A stretch of 64,000 nucleotides of DNA from Bostrychus sinensis (lineage: Eukaryota; Chordata; Actinopteri; Gobiiformes; Eleotridae). Positions within the stretch are counted from its first letter, which is position 1. Every line of letters starts with the position of its first letter. Of this stretch, positions 29,904 through 41,525 are shown one piece after another. The notes under the pieces were generated by a model. It saw nothing but the letters and a program-made list of their open reading frames with translations. It was not told where the DNA came from and did no database searches. Location: NCBI GenBank assembly GCA_020698575.1, contig CM036243.1:11833903-11897902 (forward strand). The letters are read 5' to 3'. A program made the translations under genes and the position numbers.

Positions 29904-32900
29904 ATGAGTATTATAAAAGCAAGGTTCGTTACGTCGCCCGGATCGGCGTTACCGGGGCCCCACCCTGGAGCCAGGCCTGGGGTTGGGGCTCGCAGGCGAG
30001 CGCCTGGTGGCCGGGTCTCCTCCCACGGGACCCGGCCGGGCCAAGCCCGAAAAGGCTACGTGGGACCGCCTTCCCGTAGGCCCGCCACCCGCAGGAAGGA
30101 CCATAAGGGGCCGGTGCTTTGTGATTTGGGCGGCGGTCGGAGGCGGGTGACTCGACGGCCCAATCCATGGACACAGAAACTAGCTCTGGGGACATGGAAT
30201 GTCACCTCGCTGGGGGGGAAGGAGCCTGAGCTTGTGCGGGAGGTTGAGAGATATCGGCTAGATATAGTCGGGCTCACCTCCACGCATGGCTTGGGCTCTG
30301 AAACCCAGCTCCTTGAGAGGGGTTGGACTCTCCACCACTCTGGAGTTGCCCGCGGTGAGAGGCGGCGGGCTGGTGTGGGCTTGCTCATAGCTCCCCAGCT
30401 CAGCCGCCATGTGTTGGAGTTCACTCCGGTGAACGAGAGGGTCGCGTCCCTGCGCCTCCGGGTGGGGGACAGGTCTCTCACTGTGGTTTCGGCTTATGGG
30501 CCGAACAGCAGTGCAGAGTACCCGGCCTTCTTGGAGTCCCTGGGAGGGGTGCTGGAAGGTGCTCCGACTGGGGACTCCGTTGTTCTACTGGGGGACTTCA
30601 ATGCCCACGTGGGCAATGACAGTGATACCTGGAGGGGCGTGATTGGGAGGAACGGCCTCCCTGATCTGAACCCGAGTGGTGTTTTGTTATTGGACTTCTG
30701 TGCTAGTCACAGTTTGTCCATAACGAACACCATGTTCGAGCACAAGGGTGTCCATCAGTGCACGTGGCACCAGGACACCCTAGGCCGGAGGTCGATGATC
30801 GACTTTGTAGTCGTGTCATCTGACCTTCGGCCGTGTGTCTTGGACACTCGGGTGAAGAGAGGGGCTGAGCTGTCAACCGATCACCACCTGGTGGTGAGTT
30901 GGATCCGCTGGCGGAGGAGGAGGCCGGACAGACTCGGCAGGCCTAAACGTGTTGTGAGGGTCTGTTGGGAACGTCTGGCTGAACCTCCTGTCAGGGGGGT
31001 CTTCAACTCCCACCTCCGGGAGAGCTTCAACCAGATCCCGGGGGAGGTTGGAGACATTGAGTCCGAGTGGACCATGTTCTCCACCTCTATTGTCGGCGCG
31101 GCCGTTCGGAGCTGTGGCCTTAAGGTCTCTGGTGCCTGTCGTGGCGGCAATCCCCGAACCCGGTGGTGGACACCGGAAGTAAGGGATGCCGTCAGGCTGA
31201 AGAAGGAGTCCTATCGAGCTTGGCTGGCTCGTGGGACTCCTGAGGCAGCTGATGGGTACCGGAAGGCCAAGCGTGCCGCTGCCCGGGCAGTTGTGGAGGC
31301 AAAAACTCGGGTCTGGGAGGAGTTCGGGGAGGCCATGGAGGAGGACTATCGGTCGGCCTCGAAGAAATTCTGGCAAACCGTCCGGCGCCTCAGGAGGGGA
31401 AAGCGGTGCTTCGCCAACACTGTTTACAGTGGAGGTGGGGAGCTGCTGACCTCGACTGGGGATGTTGTCGGGCGGTGGAAGGAATACTTTGAGGATCTCC
31501 TCAATCCTGCCAACATGTCTTCCGTCGAGGAGGCAGAGGCTGGGGACTCGGAGGTGGACTCGTTCATCACCCAAGCTGAAGTCACTGAGGTGGTTAAAAA
31601 GCTCCTCGGTGGCAAGGCACCGGGGGTGGATGAGAGCTGCCCTGAGTACCTCAAGTCTCTGGATGTTGTGGGACTGTCGTGGCTGACACGTCTCTGCAGC
31701 ATCGTGTGGCGGTCAGGGAGAGTACCTCTGGACTGGCAGACCGGGGTGGTGGTTCCTCTTTTTAAGAAGGGGGACCGGAGGGTGTGTTCCAACTACAGGA
31801 GGATCACACTTCTCAGCCTCCCCGGGAAAGTCTATTCCAGGGTACTGGAGAGGAGAATTCGCCCGATAGTCGAACCTCGGATTCAGGAGGAACAATGCGG
31901 TTTTCGTCCCGGTCGTGGAACAGTGGACCAGCTCTATACCCTCCATAGGGTGCTTGAGGGTTCGTGAGAGTTCGCCCAACCTGTCCACATGTGTTTTGTG
32001 GATTTGGAGAAGGCGTTCGACCGTGTCCCTCGTGGTATCCTGTGGGGGGTGCTCTGGGAGTATGGGGTCCGAGGCCCTTTGCTAGGGGCTGTCCGGTCCC
32101 TGTACAAACACAGCAGGAGCTTGGTTCGCATTGCCGGTTGTAAGTCAGACCTGTTCCCAGTGCATGTTGGACTCCGGCAGGGCTGCCCTTTGTCACCGGT
32201 TCTGTTCATAATTTTTATGGACAGAATTTCTAGGCGCAGCCAGGGGCCGGAGGGCGTCTGGTTTGGGAACCACAGGATTTCATCTCTGCTTTTTGCAGAT
32301 GATGTTGTCCTGTTGGCTTCATCAGGCCAAGACCTTCAGCATGTGCTGGGGCAGTTTGCAGCCGAGTGTGAAGCGGCTGGGATGAGAATCAGCACCTCCA
32401 AGTCCGAGGCCATGGTTCTCGACCGGAAAAGGGTGGTTTGCCCTCTCCAGGTTGGGGGAGAGCTCCTGCCTCAAGTGGAGGAGTTTAAGTATCTTGGGGT
32501 CTTGTTCACGAGTGAGGGAAGGATGGAGCGTGAGATCGACAGACGGATCGGTGCAGCGTCTGCAGTAATGCGGTCGTTGTATCGGTCTGTTGTGGTGAAG
32601 AAGGAGCTGAGCCGAAAGGCGAAGCTCTCGATTTACTGGTCGATCTACGTTCCTACTCTCACCTATGGTCATGAGCTTTGGGTCATGACCGAAAGGACAA
32701 GATCCCGGATACAAGCGGCTGAAATGAGTTTTCTCCGCAGGGTGGCTGAGCGCTCCCTTAGAGATAGGGTGAGGAGCTCTGTCACCCGGGAGGAGCTCAG
32801 AGTAGAGCCGCTGCTTCTCCACATCGAGAGGAGTCAGTTGAGGTGGCTCGGGCATCTGTTCCGGATGCCTCCTGGACGTCTCCCTGGGGAGGTGTTCCGG

Positions 32901-33080
32901 GCATGTCCCACTGGGAGGAGGCCCCGGGGAAGACCTAGGACACGCTGGAGGGACTACGTCTCTCGGCTGGCCTGGGAACGCCTTGGGGTGCCCCCGGCAG
33001 AGCTGGAGGAAGTGTCTGTGGAGAGGGAAGTCTGGGCATCTCTGCTTAGACTGCTGCCCCCGCGACCCGGCCCCGGATAA
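29904..33080 (+). pseudogene. RTE endonuclease-reverse transcriptase polyprotein, one stop codon
   Basis: One frame of 1058 codons. The start ATG lies 9 bases after the ribozyme fold. Residues about 95-330 are the AP-type endonuclease (TWNVTSLGG, LLGDFNAHVGN near 230, STDHHLVV near 324). Reverse transcriptase blocks run from about 565: GGKAPGVDE, QCGFRPGRGTVDQLYTL, CFVDLEKAFDRVPR, LRQGCPLSPVLF, LLFADDVVLLAS near 797, then KYLGVLFTSEGRM and the C-terminal RSQLRWLGHLFRMPPGRLPG region. The TGA at 31965-31967 replaces the TGG (Trp) seen in the truncated copy, between the GFRPGRG block and motif A. It splits the frame into 687 and about 370 codons. The length fits RTE proteins. It would nick target DNA and copy its own RNA there. 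Confidence 0.93.
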
Positions 33081-33120
33081 AGCGGAAGAAGATGGATGGA
33101 TGGATGGATGAAACAGCTGT

Positions 33121-33522
33121 AATGTAAACATTGCGCATCAAGTTTATTCTTCAAGCAATTTTACAAGTACATTATGCAGAAGTTGACTGCATGGGGCTCA
33201 GCGGCCACAGCTTTGTGTTTAAATGCTGAGTAGTCTGTAAAACAAAGAGGGCAGAGCCACACGAGCAGAAGAGCTGCAGCAGCTCTACCGCCATCAGTAT
33301 AAATTGACACTTTTAAACATGGGCACACAAAGCGATCTGCTTCCAAGACGCCCCCGTTGTATATTCAGGGTAAAAATCTCATCTTGTCTGGATCTTGTGG
33401 ACCCAGTGTCATATCTCGTTTCGTCGGATGTTAGTCTTGTCTCACCTCTAGTAAACCGCTCTAACCAAAATATTAAAATGGGTAGATCTATTAGATCATG
33501 TTGAGTATTCTGAGACAGTAAT
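33121..33522. other. Intergenic DNA, nothing recognised
   Basis: No motif. The sequence upstream of 29725 and this one were contiguous before the LINE insertion. Confidence 0.45.
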
Positions 33523-35035
33523 ATCCATCCATCGATCTTTTTCTGCTAATCTGGAACCGGGTCGCAGGGTCAGTCTAAGTAGAGATGCCCAGACTTCCCT
33601 CTCCACAAACACTTAGTCAAGCTCTACCAGGGGGACCCCAGGTGTTCCCAGGCGTCCTTGGTCTTCCCCAGGCCTTTGTCCGGTGGGACATGCCCAGAAC
33701 ACCTCACCAGGTAGGCGTCCAGGAGGCATCCGAAACAGATGCAGACAGCAACCGGAGGGTAGCTGTTTCGAATCTCATCCAAACTGTCGTTATGTCCCTG
33801 GGCAAGACACTTCACCCACATTGCCTACTCCATCTGAATGTGTCAGTGTGGCTGTGTTTGGTGGTGGTTGGAGGGGCCATAGGCACAGATTGGCAGCCAC
33901 GCTTTTGTCAGTCGGCCCCAGGGCAACTGTGGCTACAGAAGTAGCTTACTACCACCTAGTGTGACTGAGGAGTGAATGAATAATCCAATGTAAAGTGCTT
34001 TGGGTATCTAGAAAGCTATACAAAGCTATACAAAGCTATACAAGCGCTATATAAATCCAATTCATTAGATGCCTGAGCCACCTCAGCTGGCTCCTCTTGA
34101 TGTGGAGGAGCAGTGGCTCTACTCTGAGCTCCTCCTGGGTGACTGAGCTCCTCACCCTATCTCTAAGGGAGCGCCCAGCCACCCTGTGGAGAAAAGTAAT
34201 TATGGCCATTTGTATCCAGGATCTTGTCCTTTCGGTCATGACCCAATGATTATGACCATAGATGAGAGTAGGACAACAGATTGACCAGTAAATCGAGAGT
34301 TTTGCCTCTTGGCTCAGCTCCTTCTTTGCCACGACAGACCGATGCAATGACCGCATTATTGCAGATGCTGCACCAATCTGCCTGTCAATCTCACGCTCCA
34401 TCCTCACTTGTGAACACGACCCCAAGCCTCCCTTTTCCGGTCGAGAACCATGGCCTTTGACTTGGAGGTGCTGATTCTCATCCAAGCTGCTTCACACTCG
34501 GCTGCAAGCAACCCCAGTGCACACTGAAGGTCCTGGTTTGATGAAGCCCACAGGACAACGTCATCTGCAAAAAGCAGAGATGAAATCCTGTGGTTCTCAA
34601 ACCGGACTCCCTCTGGCCCCTGGCTGAGCCTAAAAATTCTGTTCATAAATATTATGAACAGAACTGGTGACAAAGGGCTGCCCTGCTGGAGTCCAACATG
34701 CACTGGGAGCAGCTCTAACTTACTGCCAGCAATGCGAAACAAGTTCCTGCTCCGGTTGTACAGAGTCTGGGCACCCCTTAGCAGAGGGCCTTGGACCCCA
34801 TACTCCAAGAGCACGCCCCAAAGAACGCTGCGAAGGACACGGTCGAATGCCTTCTCCAAATCCACAAAGCACATGTGGACTGGTTAGGTGAACTCCCATG
34901 AACCCTCATGTAAAGCTGGTCCAGTGTTCTACGACCGGGTCGAAAACCGCATTGTTCCTCCTGAATCCGAGGTTCAACTATCGCCCGAATTCTCCTTTTC
35001 AGTACAGTGGAATAGACTTTACCGGGGAAGCTCTA
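33523..35035 (-). pseudogene. Old Rex3-like RTE copy, inverted, split by a SINE
   Basis: The 3' tail appears as ATCCATCCATC at 33523. Running up on the minus strand are the C-terminal coding region (33540-33742), a SINE (33743-34066), then ERSQLRWL-like, DRVRSSVTQEELRVEPLLLH, SSLLFADDVVLWASSNQDLQ, QQGSPLSPVLFIIFMNRIF and CFVDLEKAFDRVLR at up to 34874, and decayed sequence to about 35035. Frames are broken in several places. It is clearly older than the other two long RTE copies. 5'-truncated like most LINE copies. Confidence 0.9.
33743..34066 (+). repeat. tRNA-derived SINE inserted in the old RTE copy
   Basis: Bounded by AGATGC at 33737-33742 and 34067-34072; removing the insert and one AGATGC restores the RTE sequence. 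It contains GCTGTTTCGAATCTC (B-box-like), TCCCTGGGCAAGACACTTCA, and the tail ACTGAGGAGTGAATGAATAA then AAAGTGCTTTGGGTATCTAG. The last part has CTATACAAAG repeated three times (about 34014-34042) before CGCTATATAAATCC. Same family as 15512-15750. A/T-rich 3' end is typical of LINE-dependent mobilisation. Confidence 0.82.
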
Positions 35036-35754
35036 ATAGTGTAGTGTTTTTGCAATGGAAAAGGTCTCCCTACAGCAATAATGATATGAGGCCTGAAGTG
35101 GGCATTATTTTAGATAATGTTATATTAAAACCACATTAAATCGATTGTATTTCAGTAAACTGTTTTCTGGATACGCAGCTGGATTCTCAGTCTCAGGGTT
35201 TTTGTGCAGAAAAATCAATTTGTAGCTGACAGTGTGACTTTCCATCAATCATGCGTCTACCTGCTATGCAAAGCAGAGAGACGCTAAAGATATCAGTAGT
35301 TTCTTGTGCACTCACCTACTCTGTCTCACAGCACACAATTAACTTTCTGTATTAAACCACATTGCACAAAAAAATACACAATTACATTTTATGAGCAGTG
35401 TTAAGCAGGTCCAGCCAAACCTCAAACACTACTGAAAATTCACGATTTCTTTTAATAAACCACTAATGAAATCAACAATTATAAAAATGGTTAAATGCTC
35501 AGTATATGTGACAATCTTAATGTTTTTGCCTATTGATGAAATAACATTTATTTGAGTGTCAGTGTAACAGCGCTAAACAAGTGGATCAACTACTCAAAAT
35601 CTATACTGATATGCTCAACAAAATGTTTTGAGTCAAATTAAAAAAGCAATGAGTGTAAAATTACTGAAGTAGAATGTACATACAGCTACAGCTACTGCTA
35701 CTAATATCACTTATACTACTACTGCTGCTGCTACAACTACTACTACCTATTGCT
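35036..35754. other. Intergenic DNA with a CTA/CTG-rich patch
   Basis: 35687-35754 is an irregular trinucleotide tract (CTACTGCTACTA type) that yields Leu-rich and Ser-rich frames by chance. The rest shows nothing. Confidence 0.5.
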
Positions 35755-36882
35755 ACTAGTGCCACTAAATACATTACTCTCACACTGATGTCAGTGAAGA
35801 CATCAGTGTCTTTTAGTTTTACCCCTCTGCCTCTAAAGGCCAGGTCTTTTATAATTATACAGCAAACAAAGGCTTTGTTAAAAGATGGTAGCATACGTAA
35901 ACAAAATACATAAATTCTGCACACCACTAGCCTAGTCAGCCAGACTAACTCTTTTCCTATCCTACACAAAGAAGTTACTCTGGTACTTGATAGTTTGAGT
36001 TTCATTTCTATAGGCAGAACAATCACAGGTGGAGTAACCAATCAGAAAATTGAAGAGCAGCAAGTAGCTGACCTGTAACCCAAACAAGCATGACAGATTG
36101 TGCCGGTTCTGCCATAAATAACCCGAATACGTAGTATTATTTGCAACTCATATGAGTAGTCATTTCTGAATGGTGCCAACAGCAGAAGCAAGTTGTACAA
36201 AGACTTGTGAAAAAAATGTAGTCATTACATTGGACATCACCAAGTGTTTACTGTTAAACTGACAACAAAAAATACAAAACAAAAAAATCACAGAGAGAAC
36301 TGAACAACAGTGTGGGCTTCAGCAGAATTAACAGGTGACGAAGGAAAGCACTAAACGCTGTTAATCAGGCGAGAGAAGTTATAAGATTCGCTCTTTATAA
36401 ACTGGCACCATCTTGGTAATTTTGATAGCTTATGTCCTGCTTTTGTAAGACACACTGCAGATAAACAGCTGTGATAGGTTGGGTCCAAAACGTCTGAGTG
36501 GAAACGGCTCGCTGTGACGAACAAGGGTCTCTTGCTTTCGAAAAGAAAGTAGGAGAGGGCTGGCTGGCCAGGCTAGCGCACCACACTACACTGTTTATTT
36601 TGGCCAAACTGCTGCCACATTTAAATAAAGACATTACAGAGGTAAAGGAACTCCTTTCTCTGTGATTATTAGTGTTTTTAGGTTTTGCAGAGTCTCTACA
36701 GTCAGTATTTAAGCTGCTCTGGGTACTAGCTGTAGCATTAGTCACAACACAGGAAACAGTGCAGCGCTTGGAGGATTTGAAAATGTCACTTCTCAGACCT
36801 CCTAAATTTGGCTATTTTTGACATCATCCAAAATTAAAAAATGATAATTTATCAAATTAATTTGATTTATTGCCCAGCCTTA
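35755..36882. mobile_element. hAT relic of the same family as 53491-54194
   Basis: 35810-35900 (TACCCCTCTGCCTCTAAAGG CCAGG...) and 36575-36882 (ACACTGTTTATTTTGGCCAA, CTCTGTGATTATTAGTG, TTGATTTATTGCCCAGCC at the end) align by eye with the inner hAT at 53491-54194. About 670 bases between 35905 and 36575 have no counterpart there and are probably an insertion or a longer ancestral interior. Left terminus and TSD are not identifiable. Confidence 0.55.
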
Positions 36883-37504
36883 CTATTACTACGTACCTCC
36901 GCTTTCATCTTTTTATCTAAAAATAACCATCTAGAAACTTTAAATATATAAAGTGTATATATTTAATATATAGTATATATTTTTCAAAAACGCACTCAAG
37001 TAATTTAAACCATCGAGTTACTTTTTGCATCTGCAGTGATATAAAATCAGTTTTCAGAGGAAAGAACTGCTGGAGCTAATGGTACCATTTTTAAATTTAA
37101 ATGAGGAATGCTGCCAAGGCATTGTCCTCATTAAATTCATTTATAGCTTTTGACTTTCAGCGATTTCTGATTGATGCAGGACTACATACCTAGGGTAGTT
37201 GGCAGCAAATGTGTCTGTGTATTGGAATCAGAAGCCATCTGTGTGAGGGGAATAACCGTCTGCACTGCTCTGGGGTAAATCTTCAAACGCAGGAAGGATC
37301 TTAGGAGCCCTCTGGTTATTTGTTATAGCCCATAAACATGTGAGGCTACAGAGTGGGTAACACATCTGTATGCCTGGGCCAGTGTATGCATACAATATTT
37401 AACAAGGCCCTGAATAATTAACACACTAAATTGGATTATAATGGTCTCTGTATTGTGCTTTTGCAAAATGTCTGCACAACAATCCATGATATTCTCAACC
37501 TCCA
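36883..37504. other. Repeat-poor DNA, possible conserved non-coding block at 37080-37300
   Basis: No coding motif or paired ends. The 37080-37300 part has balanced composition with several ATTAAAT and TGATTGAT-like sites. Inference only. Confidence 0.3.
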
Positions 37505-37700
37505 TTTCAGAAAAGTTGGGGCACTGTAAAATGCAACATCCAAAGATTTACAAACTCGGAAAACCATAAATTAATAACAATATACCATACACATCATATC
37601 CAAGACATTTTGGCATTTGCAATAAAAAAAATCATAGCACATTGTGGATTGATGGCAACAACTAACCTCAAAAAAGTTGCTGGGGAAGATAATGGAACTT
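37505..37700. repeat. Fragment of a common fish DNA repeat (AAAGTTGGGGCACTG)
   Basis: AAAAGTTGGGGCACTGTAAA, then further GATGGCAACAACTAACCTCA and AAAAAAGTTGCTGG, matches the layout of an abundant fish repeat with AAAAGTTGGGACACTGT ends. Related to 28455-28560. From 37700 an ACTATAAGTCACAC/GACTTATAGTC pair begins another short unclassified repeat that runs to about 37790. Confidence 0.45.
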
Positions 37701-37954
37701 TTTCGGACTATAAGTCACACTTTTTTCATAGTTTGACTGGTCCTGTGACTTATAGTCAGGTGCGACTTATATATCAAATTTAACATGAATCAAGGAGTAA
37801 ACATTACTGTCTACAGGCGTGAGAGGGCGCTCTAGGCTTGTGGCAACTACTGTCAGTACTATTCAATGATGTCAAATAAGATGGAGCGCTTGGAGAACTT
37901 CTTTACCGGTAACTTTCTTCAGGTTTGTTTAACATAACAAACCATAACAATAAT

Positions 37955-38016
37955 ATATCTGGGAGGCAGATTAGGCTAAATTAACATATTTAGCCTATTC
38001 AGCCTCCCAGGTATAT
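37955..38016. repeat. Imperfect hairpin around CTGGGAGGC
   Basis: Left arm 37955-37981 and right arm 37988-38016 pair along CTGGGAGGC/GCCTCCCAG and AGGCTAAAT/ATTTAGCCT, with a two-base length difference and a 6-base loop. No flanking element was recognised. Confidence 0.8.
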
Positions 38017-38075
38017 TTTTTATGCTATTGTGTAGCTGAATAACTGTTAATGTGCTACGTTAACATACTGCGGAC

Positions 38076-38470
38076 TAGAGTTGTCAGGATGTCAGGATTA
38101 ACCTATTATACAATTATTCGTGATTATAAACCAGTAGGTACGCAGGTATACGCCGTATACCCACTAGGAATGCGGCAGATTTCCGTAGACCCACTTCAAA
38201 GTGCGCAATGATGCGTAACAATCATTATCTCTTCGGTGCTTTTGTCTCTGTTCACAAAGACCTGCACTAACTCCTGTTCCCGTCACAGCAGCAGCGCAGT
38301 AAGCTCTGTGGAAGACTAACTCGTTTGTCATTGGCTCCTCTGATGCTTGTCCCACTTCCCCCGCGCTCTTGACTTACCGTGTATTAACTTGATAGACGAT
38401 TATACCGTATACCCCGATATAATTTGGGGACGGTAACACGGTATGAAAAAATGGATATCGCCCAACTCTA
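38076..38470. mobile_element. hAT-like MITE (TAGAGTTG ends)
   Basis: Begins TAGAGTTGTCAGGATGTC; ends TATCGCCCAACTCTA (reversed TAGAGTTGGGCGATA). Subterminal CGTATACC/GGTATACGC repeats on both sides. The flanks CTGCGGAC and ATTCACAT do not match as an 8-bp TSD, so one boundary may be rearranged. Confidence 0.6.
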
Positions 38471-40317
38471 ATTCACATATTCATATGAATGGCTATTTTA
38501 GTCTTTGACTTAAAGTGCATATGACAGGTTGAACTACCCATTTCACCATAGCATAGGTACAATCTTATATCTCTTAAGTATATATGATTTCGGTGAAAAT
38601 TCATATTTAATAGCCTCTAGTTTGGAGTTAGGAGACGTTTTTGTGAGAAATTTTACTTGAGAGCGGCTGTGAGCTGTGAAGCAGCTTGTGGTAGCCACAA
38701 CAGGCAGCTGTGGCTGTGTGCCCCGGGAATAAAATGATATGGACTCTACTCCTCGCTCATTCTTCCCCTGTCTGCTGTCACACCGTATTCAGCGCAGTTT
38801 TGAACAGAACAGGAACTTAGCTTTTAGGAGAGGAGCACATCCGAAGCTTGTAACTTTCATGTAGAGATTATTCCAGAGTTTAAACCACTGGCGCTGCCAC
38901 AGCGTCAGAGTCCACTTCCCTTCCCACTGCTCATCCCCAGCCTGGGACAGGCTCGTCTCAAAGCTGGGGGTGGGGATCATAACTGAATGCGTTGGGGACC
39001 GTTCACAAAACCTCCTGACGATTTTGTTAGAAGGTTGATATTATGTGGAGCAGATGAAGTGCGCTGAATGTGGCTGCAGTGCACAGGGGAAGAGTGGGGA
39101 GAGCAACACGCGTGACCGAGCCCATGTCATTTTATCCCCACGTAACCTGTTCGGAGCTGGGGCGGCCCTGACTGTGCTGTTTGTGGGACTCACAATTGTC
39201 TTACAGTGTTATGGTAAAATCAAAATATTAAATAAGCAAAAGTTGTTTATTTAAGTGTTTTTTGTGTTGGCGAGGCCCACACAGAGGACAGGAGCCTGTT
39301 GTTTTTGCCTGTTGTTAATGTTAGCATGTTGCCGGGGTGCCGCTCGGTCTCTCTCTCTAAAGCCTAAACCGGTTTAGATCCACAACCAGCCAGGCTACAG
39401 TGCTTGTTGTGAGCATTTATTGAGCCCATGCCAGCTCCTGGGAGAGAAAAGATCACTGTCATGATCCAAGTACCAAGTCCAGTTGTAAACTTGGGCTAAA
39501 ATTCTACTTCTCCCTTCATCTACGTCATATCCGGTAAGGCGCAGTTTCCAGGGAGAAAGCTCACATTTGGACTTTTTCTGTATAATACTGACAAATGGTG
39601 CTGTAAATACCCTTTATTTGGTTGTTACCAAAGCAGATTAATTATGAATTTGAAAAAAACAAAAAAACAAAATATGCATATATAATATGCACTTTAACAA
39701 TTGTTCAGTTTTCCGCCACTGTGAACCTGACTGACCCAGTCTCTCCAAACTTTAAAATAGGCACCTGGCAGCCCTTAGGACATTCTCTCTTTAGATTACA
39801 ACAGCCAAAAATTAACAATAAAAAACAATAAAGCTATTTTTATGTTTTCTAAAGTAACACCTTATTGAACTGAAGTATGAATCTATAAAAGCAACCGAGA
39901 AGATAGAATACATTTTGTTGAATTTAGCTAAAGATTTATTGCTTTTATTTTTAACTCATAATTATTACTATCCTCCAAAAACAGAAAAAGTAAAATAGCA
40001 GTGCATCTAAGAAAAGCAGCCTTAAATAAAATACAGTAATATTGGGGAAAAGACACAGTTTGTCTGTCAGAGGAAGGCGCATGTAAAACTCCCACAGACT
40101 CATTGCTAAAAACTTTGTGATTCTGAACGACATAACGGAGCACACGGGTATGAATAAAGAGCCCAAACCTGTTTCTAACCTCTCCACGCTCCTCTCTCGT
40201 GAACGCGCAGCCCCCTCCATGACTTGTGTGTGTGAGTGTCTGGAGCGGCGGAGAGGTAGGTGCCCTTCCGTGAAACACAAAGGCAAACAAGAACAGAGAT
40301 AAACTTTGGAGGCATCT
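38471..40317. other. Intergenic DNA, no gene recognised
   Basis: Open frames at 39928-40365 (145 and 134 codons, two overlapping frames on the minus strand) have no family resemblance and overlap each other, so I read them as chance. 38640-39260 is more GC-rich and could be old hAT interior. Confidence 0.4.
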
Positions 40318-40325
40318 CTGTTCAG

Positions 40326-41083
40326 TAGGGATGCACCGATACCACTTTTTTTCAAACCGATACAAGTACGAGTACTTCCATTTGAGTACTCGCCGATACC
40401 GAGTACCGATACGAGTACTTATATAGGGGTAACTTTATAGTCTATACAGTCACACTACTATATCTCATTCATCCCATACCGTGTCGTCTTTTTGCCGTTT
40501 ATCCCCACTCTGCAATGCTAAGTTATTTTTACAGCAGAGTGGTTTGAACACAGCTAACCATGGCTAAAATTTGCTCAACATGGACATGTTATACCTCATT
40601 TTAAAGCTTAGATTCTCCTCTATTCAGTCGCTAAAGTCATTTTAAAGACAGAATGAGCATCTGCGCATAACCAGCGGAGATTCGCCAAGACATACAGCAG
40701 CTAACACAGCAGCTAACACAATTAGCAACGGTACTTCTTATGTTTTATCAGACAACAACTGCTTCAGACTCCGCGCTTATATCATTTTCGGGACAACTAG
40801 GACAACAAAAGGACAACTGCCTAAGTTTCAGGACTCACATATGATTTGGGATAAGTCTGGTTGAGCAGAATGTAGAGTCAGCTTTGCTTTTATCTCCATA
40901 CAGTTCACTTTGAAATCCTTCCACTCGGTTATCACTGCTCAGCTGAGGGGAATGTCACGTGACAGCGCTGTAAAGTGGTATCGGTTGTTGGTATCGGCCC
41001 ACTTTTATGAATATGAGTACGAGTACTTGGACATGGTATTGGTACCGATACCTGATACTGGTATCGGTATCGGTGCATCCCTA
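40326..41083. mobile_element. hAT non-autonomous element (GGTATCGGT family) with perfect TSD
   Basis: Ends TAGGGATGCACCGATACC and GGTATCGGTGCATCCCTA are perfect 18-bp TIRs. The TSD CTGTTCAG is perfect (40318-40325 and 41084-41091). Subterminal GAGTACTCG/CGAGTAC and GGTATCGG words repeat many times at each end. No transposase. Confidence 0.95.
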
Positions 41084-41091
41084 CTGTTCAG

Positions 41092-41398
41092 ACAAACTAT
41101 TACTGAAGTTATTTGACAACAAACACTTATTAGTGTGACATACAGGTACGTCATGCAGTCCCAATGCAAAAATGCGTCATCAACTTATCGTTCTTAACAG
41201 GCAATGACTATTTCTCATTGTGAGGAATTTTTTTTACCTATATATCGCAAACAGTTAAATGTCACCCATCCCTAGTTTTTATCAGCTTTATCAGCTGTTT
41301 TTGTCAGGTCCTTCATGTTGACCATACCCCCTGCTGGTCTGTCAGACTGACCACGTCTCCTGAGGCCCTTTGGTTTCTGGAGAAGAATGTCCCAGGTC
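41092..41398. other. Short gap holding another hAT right end at 41274
   Basis: AATGTCACCCATCCCTA ends at 41274 and resembles the TAGGGATGGG family end. No left partner was found; it may belong to an element disrupted by the hAT at 40326. Confidence 0.35.
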
Positions 41399-41525
41399 TG
41401 AGAGAGTATCAACCTCAGTTGGCTCCTCTTGATGTAGAGGAGCAGCAGCTGTACTCCAAGCTCCCTCCCAGTGACTGAACTTCTCACCCTATCTAAAGGT
41501 TTCAGGGAGCACCCAGCCACCCTGC
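41399..41525 (-). pseudogene. Rex3-like RTE fragment, C-terminal coding region
   Basis: Minus-strand DRVRSSVTGRELGVQLLLLY and IKRSQLRL match the DRVRSSVTREELRVEPLLLH and RSQLRW region of the full-length RTE. Only about 125 bases remain. No tail or TSD recognised. Confidence 0.75.

Larger units (their letters stand above)
29737..33108 (+). mobile_element. Full-length Rex3-like RTE LINE
   Basis: Flanked by an exact 12-bp TSD TGAAACAGCTGT at 29725-29736 and 33109-33120. The parts in order are a 5' leader with a structured ribozyme-like region, one long ORF for endonuclease and reverse transcriptase, a 3' end CGACCCGGCCCCGGATAAAG, and a GATG-repeat tail. The GATG tail and ORF layout fit the Rex3/RTE group of fish. 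The copy is close to intact: the only obvious defect is one TGA at 31965-31967. It is about 2 percent different from the truncated copy at 6412-8394 by eye. Seven bases, TGCTGCT, lie between the TSD and the ribozyme start. Confidence 0.94.

Noticed and set aside
30873..31574. Minus-strand open frame of 233 codons inside the full-length RTE
   Set aside because: It is the antisense shadow of a GC-rich, strongly coding plus-strand RT frame and has no known domain.
32322..33131. Minus-strand open frame of 269 codons at the RTE 3' end
   Set aside because: Antisense shadow of the RT C-terminal region; its start includes the translated GATG tail.
38068..38478. 8-bp TSD for the TAGAGTTG MITE
   Set aside because: CTGCGGAC and ATTCACAT do not match; the TIRs alone support the call.
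39928..40365. Two overlapping 130-145 codon minus-strand frames
   Set aside because: They overlap in different frames, show no domain, and lie next to a hAT; most likely chance.
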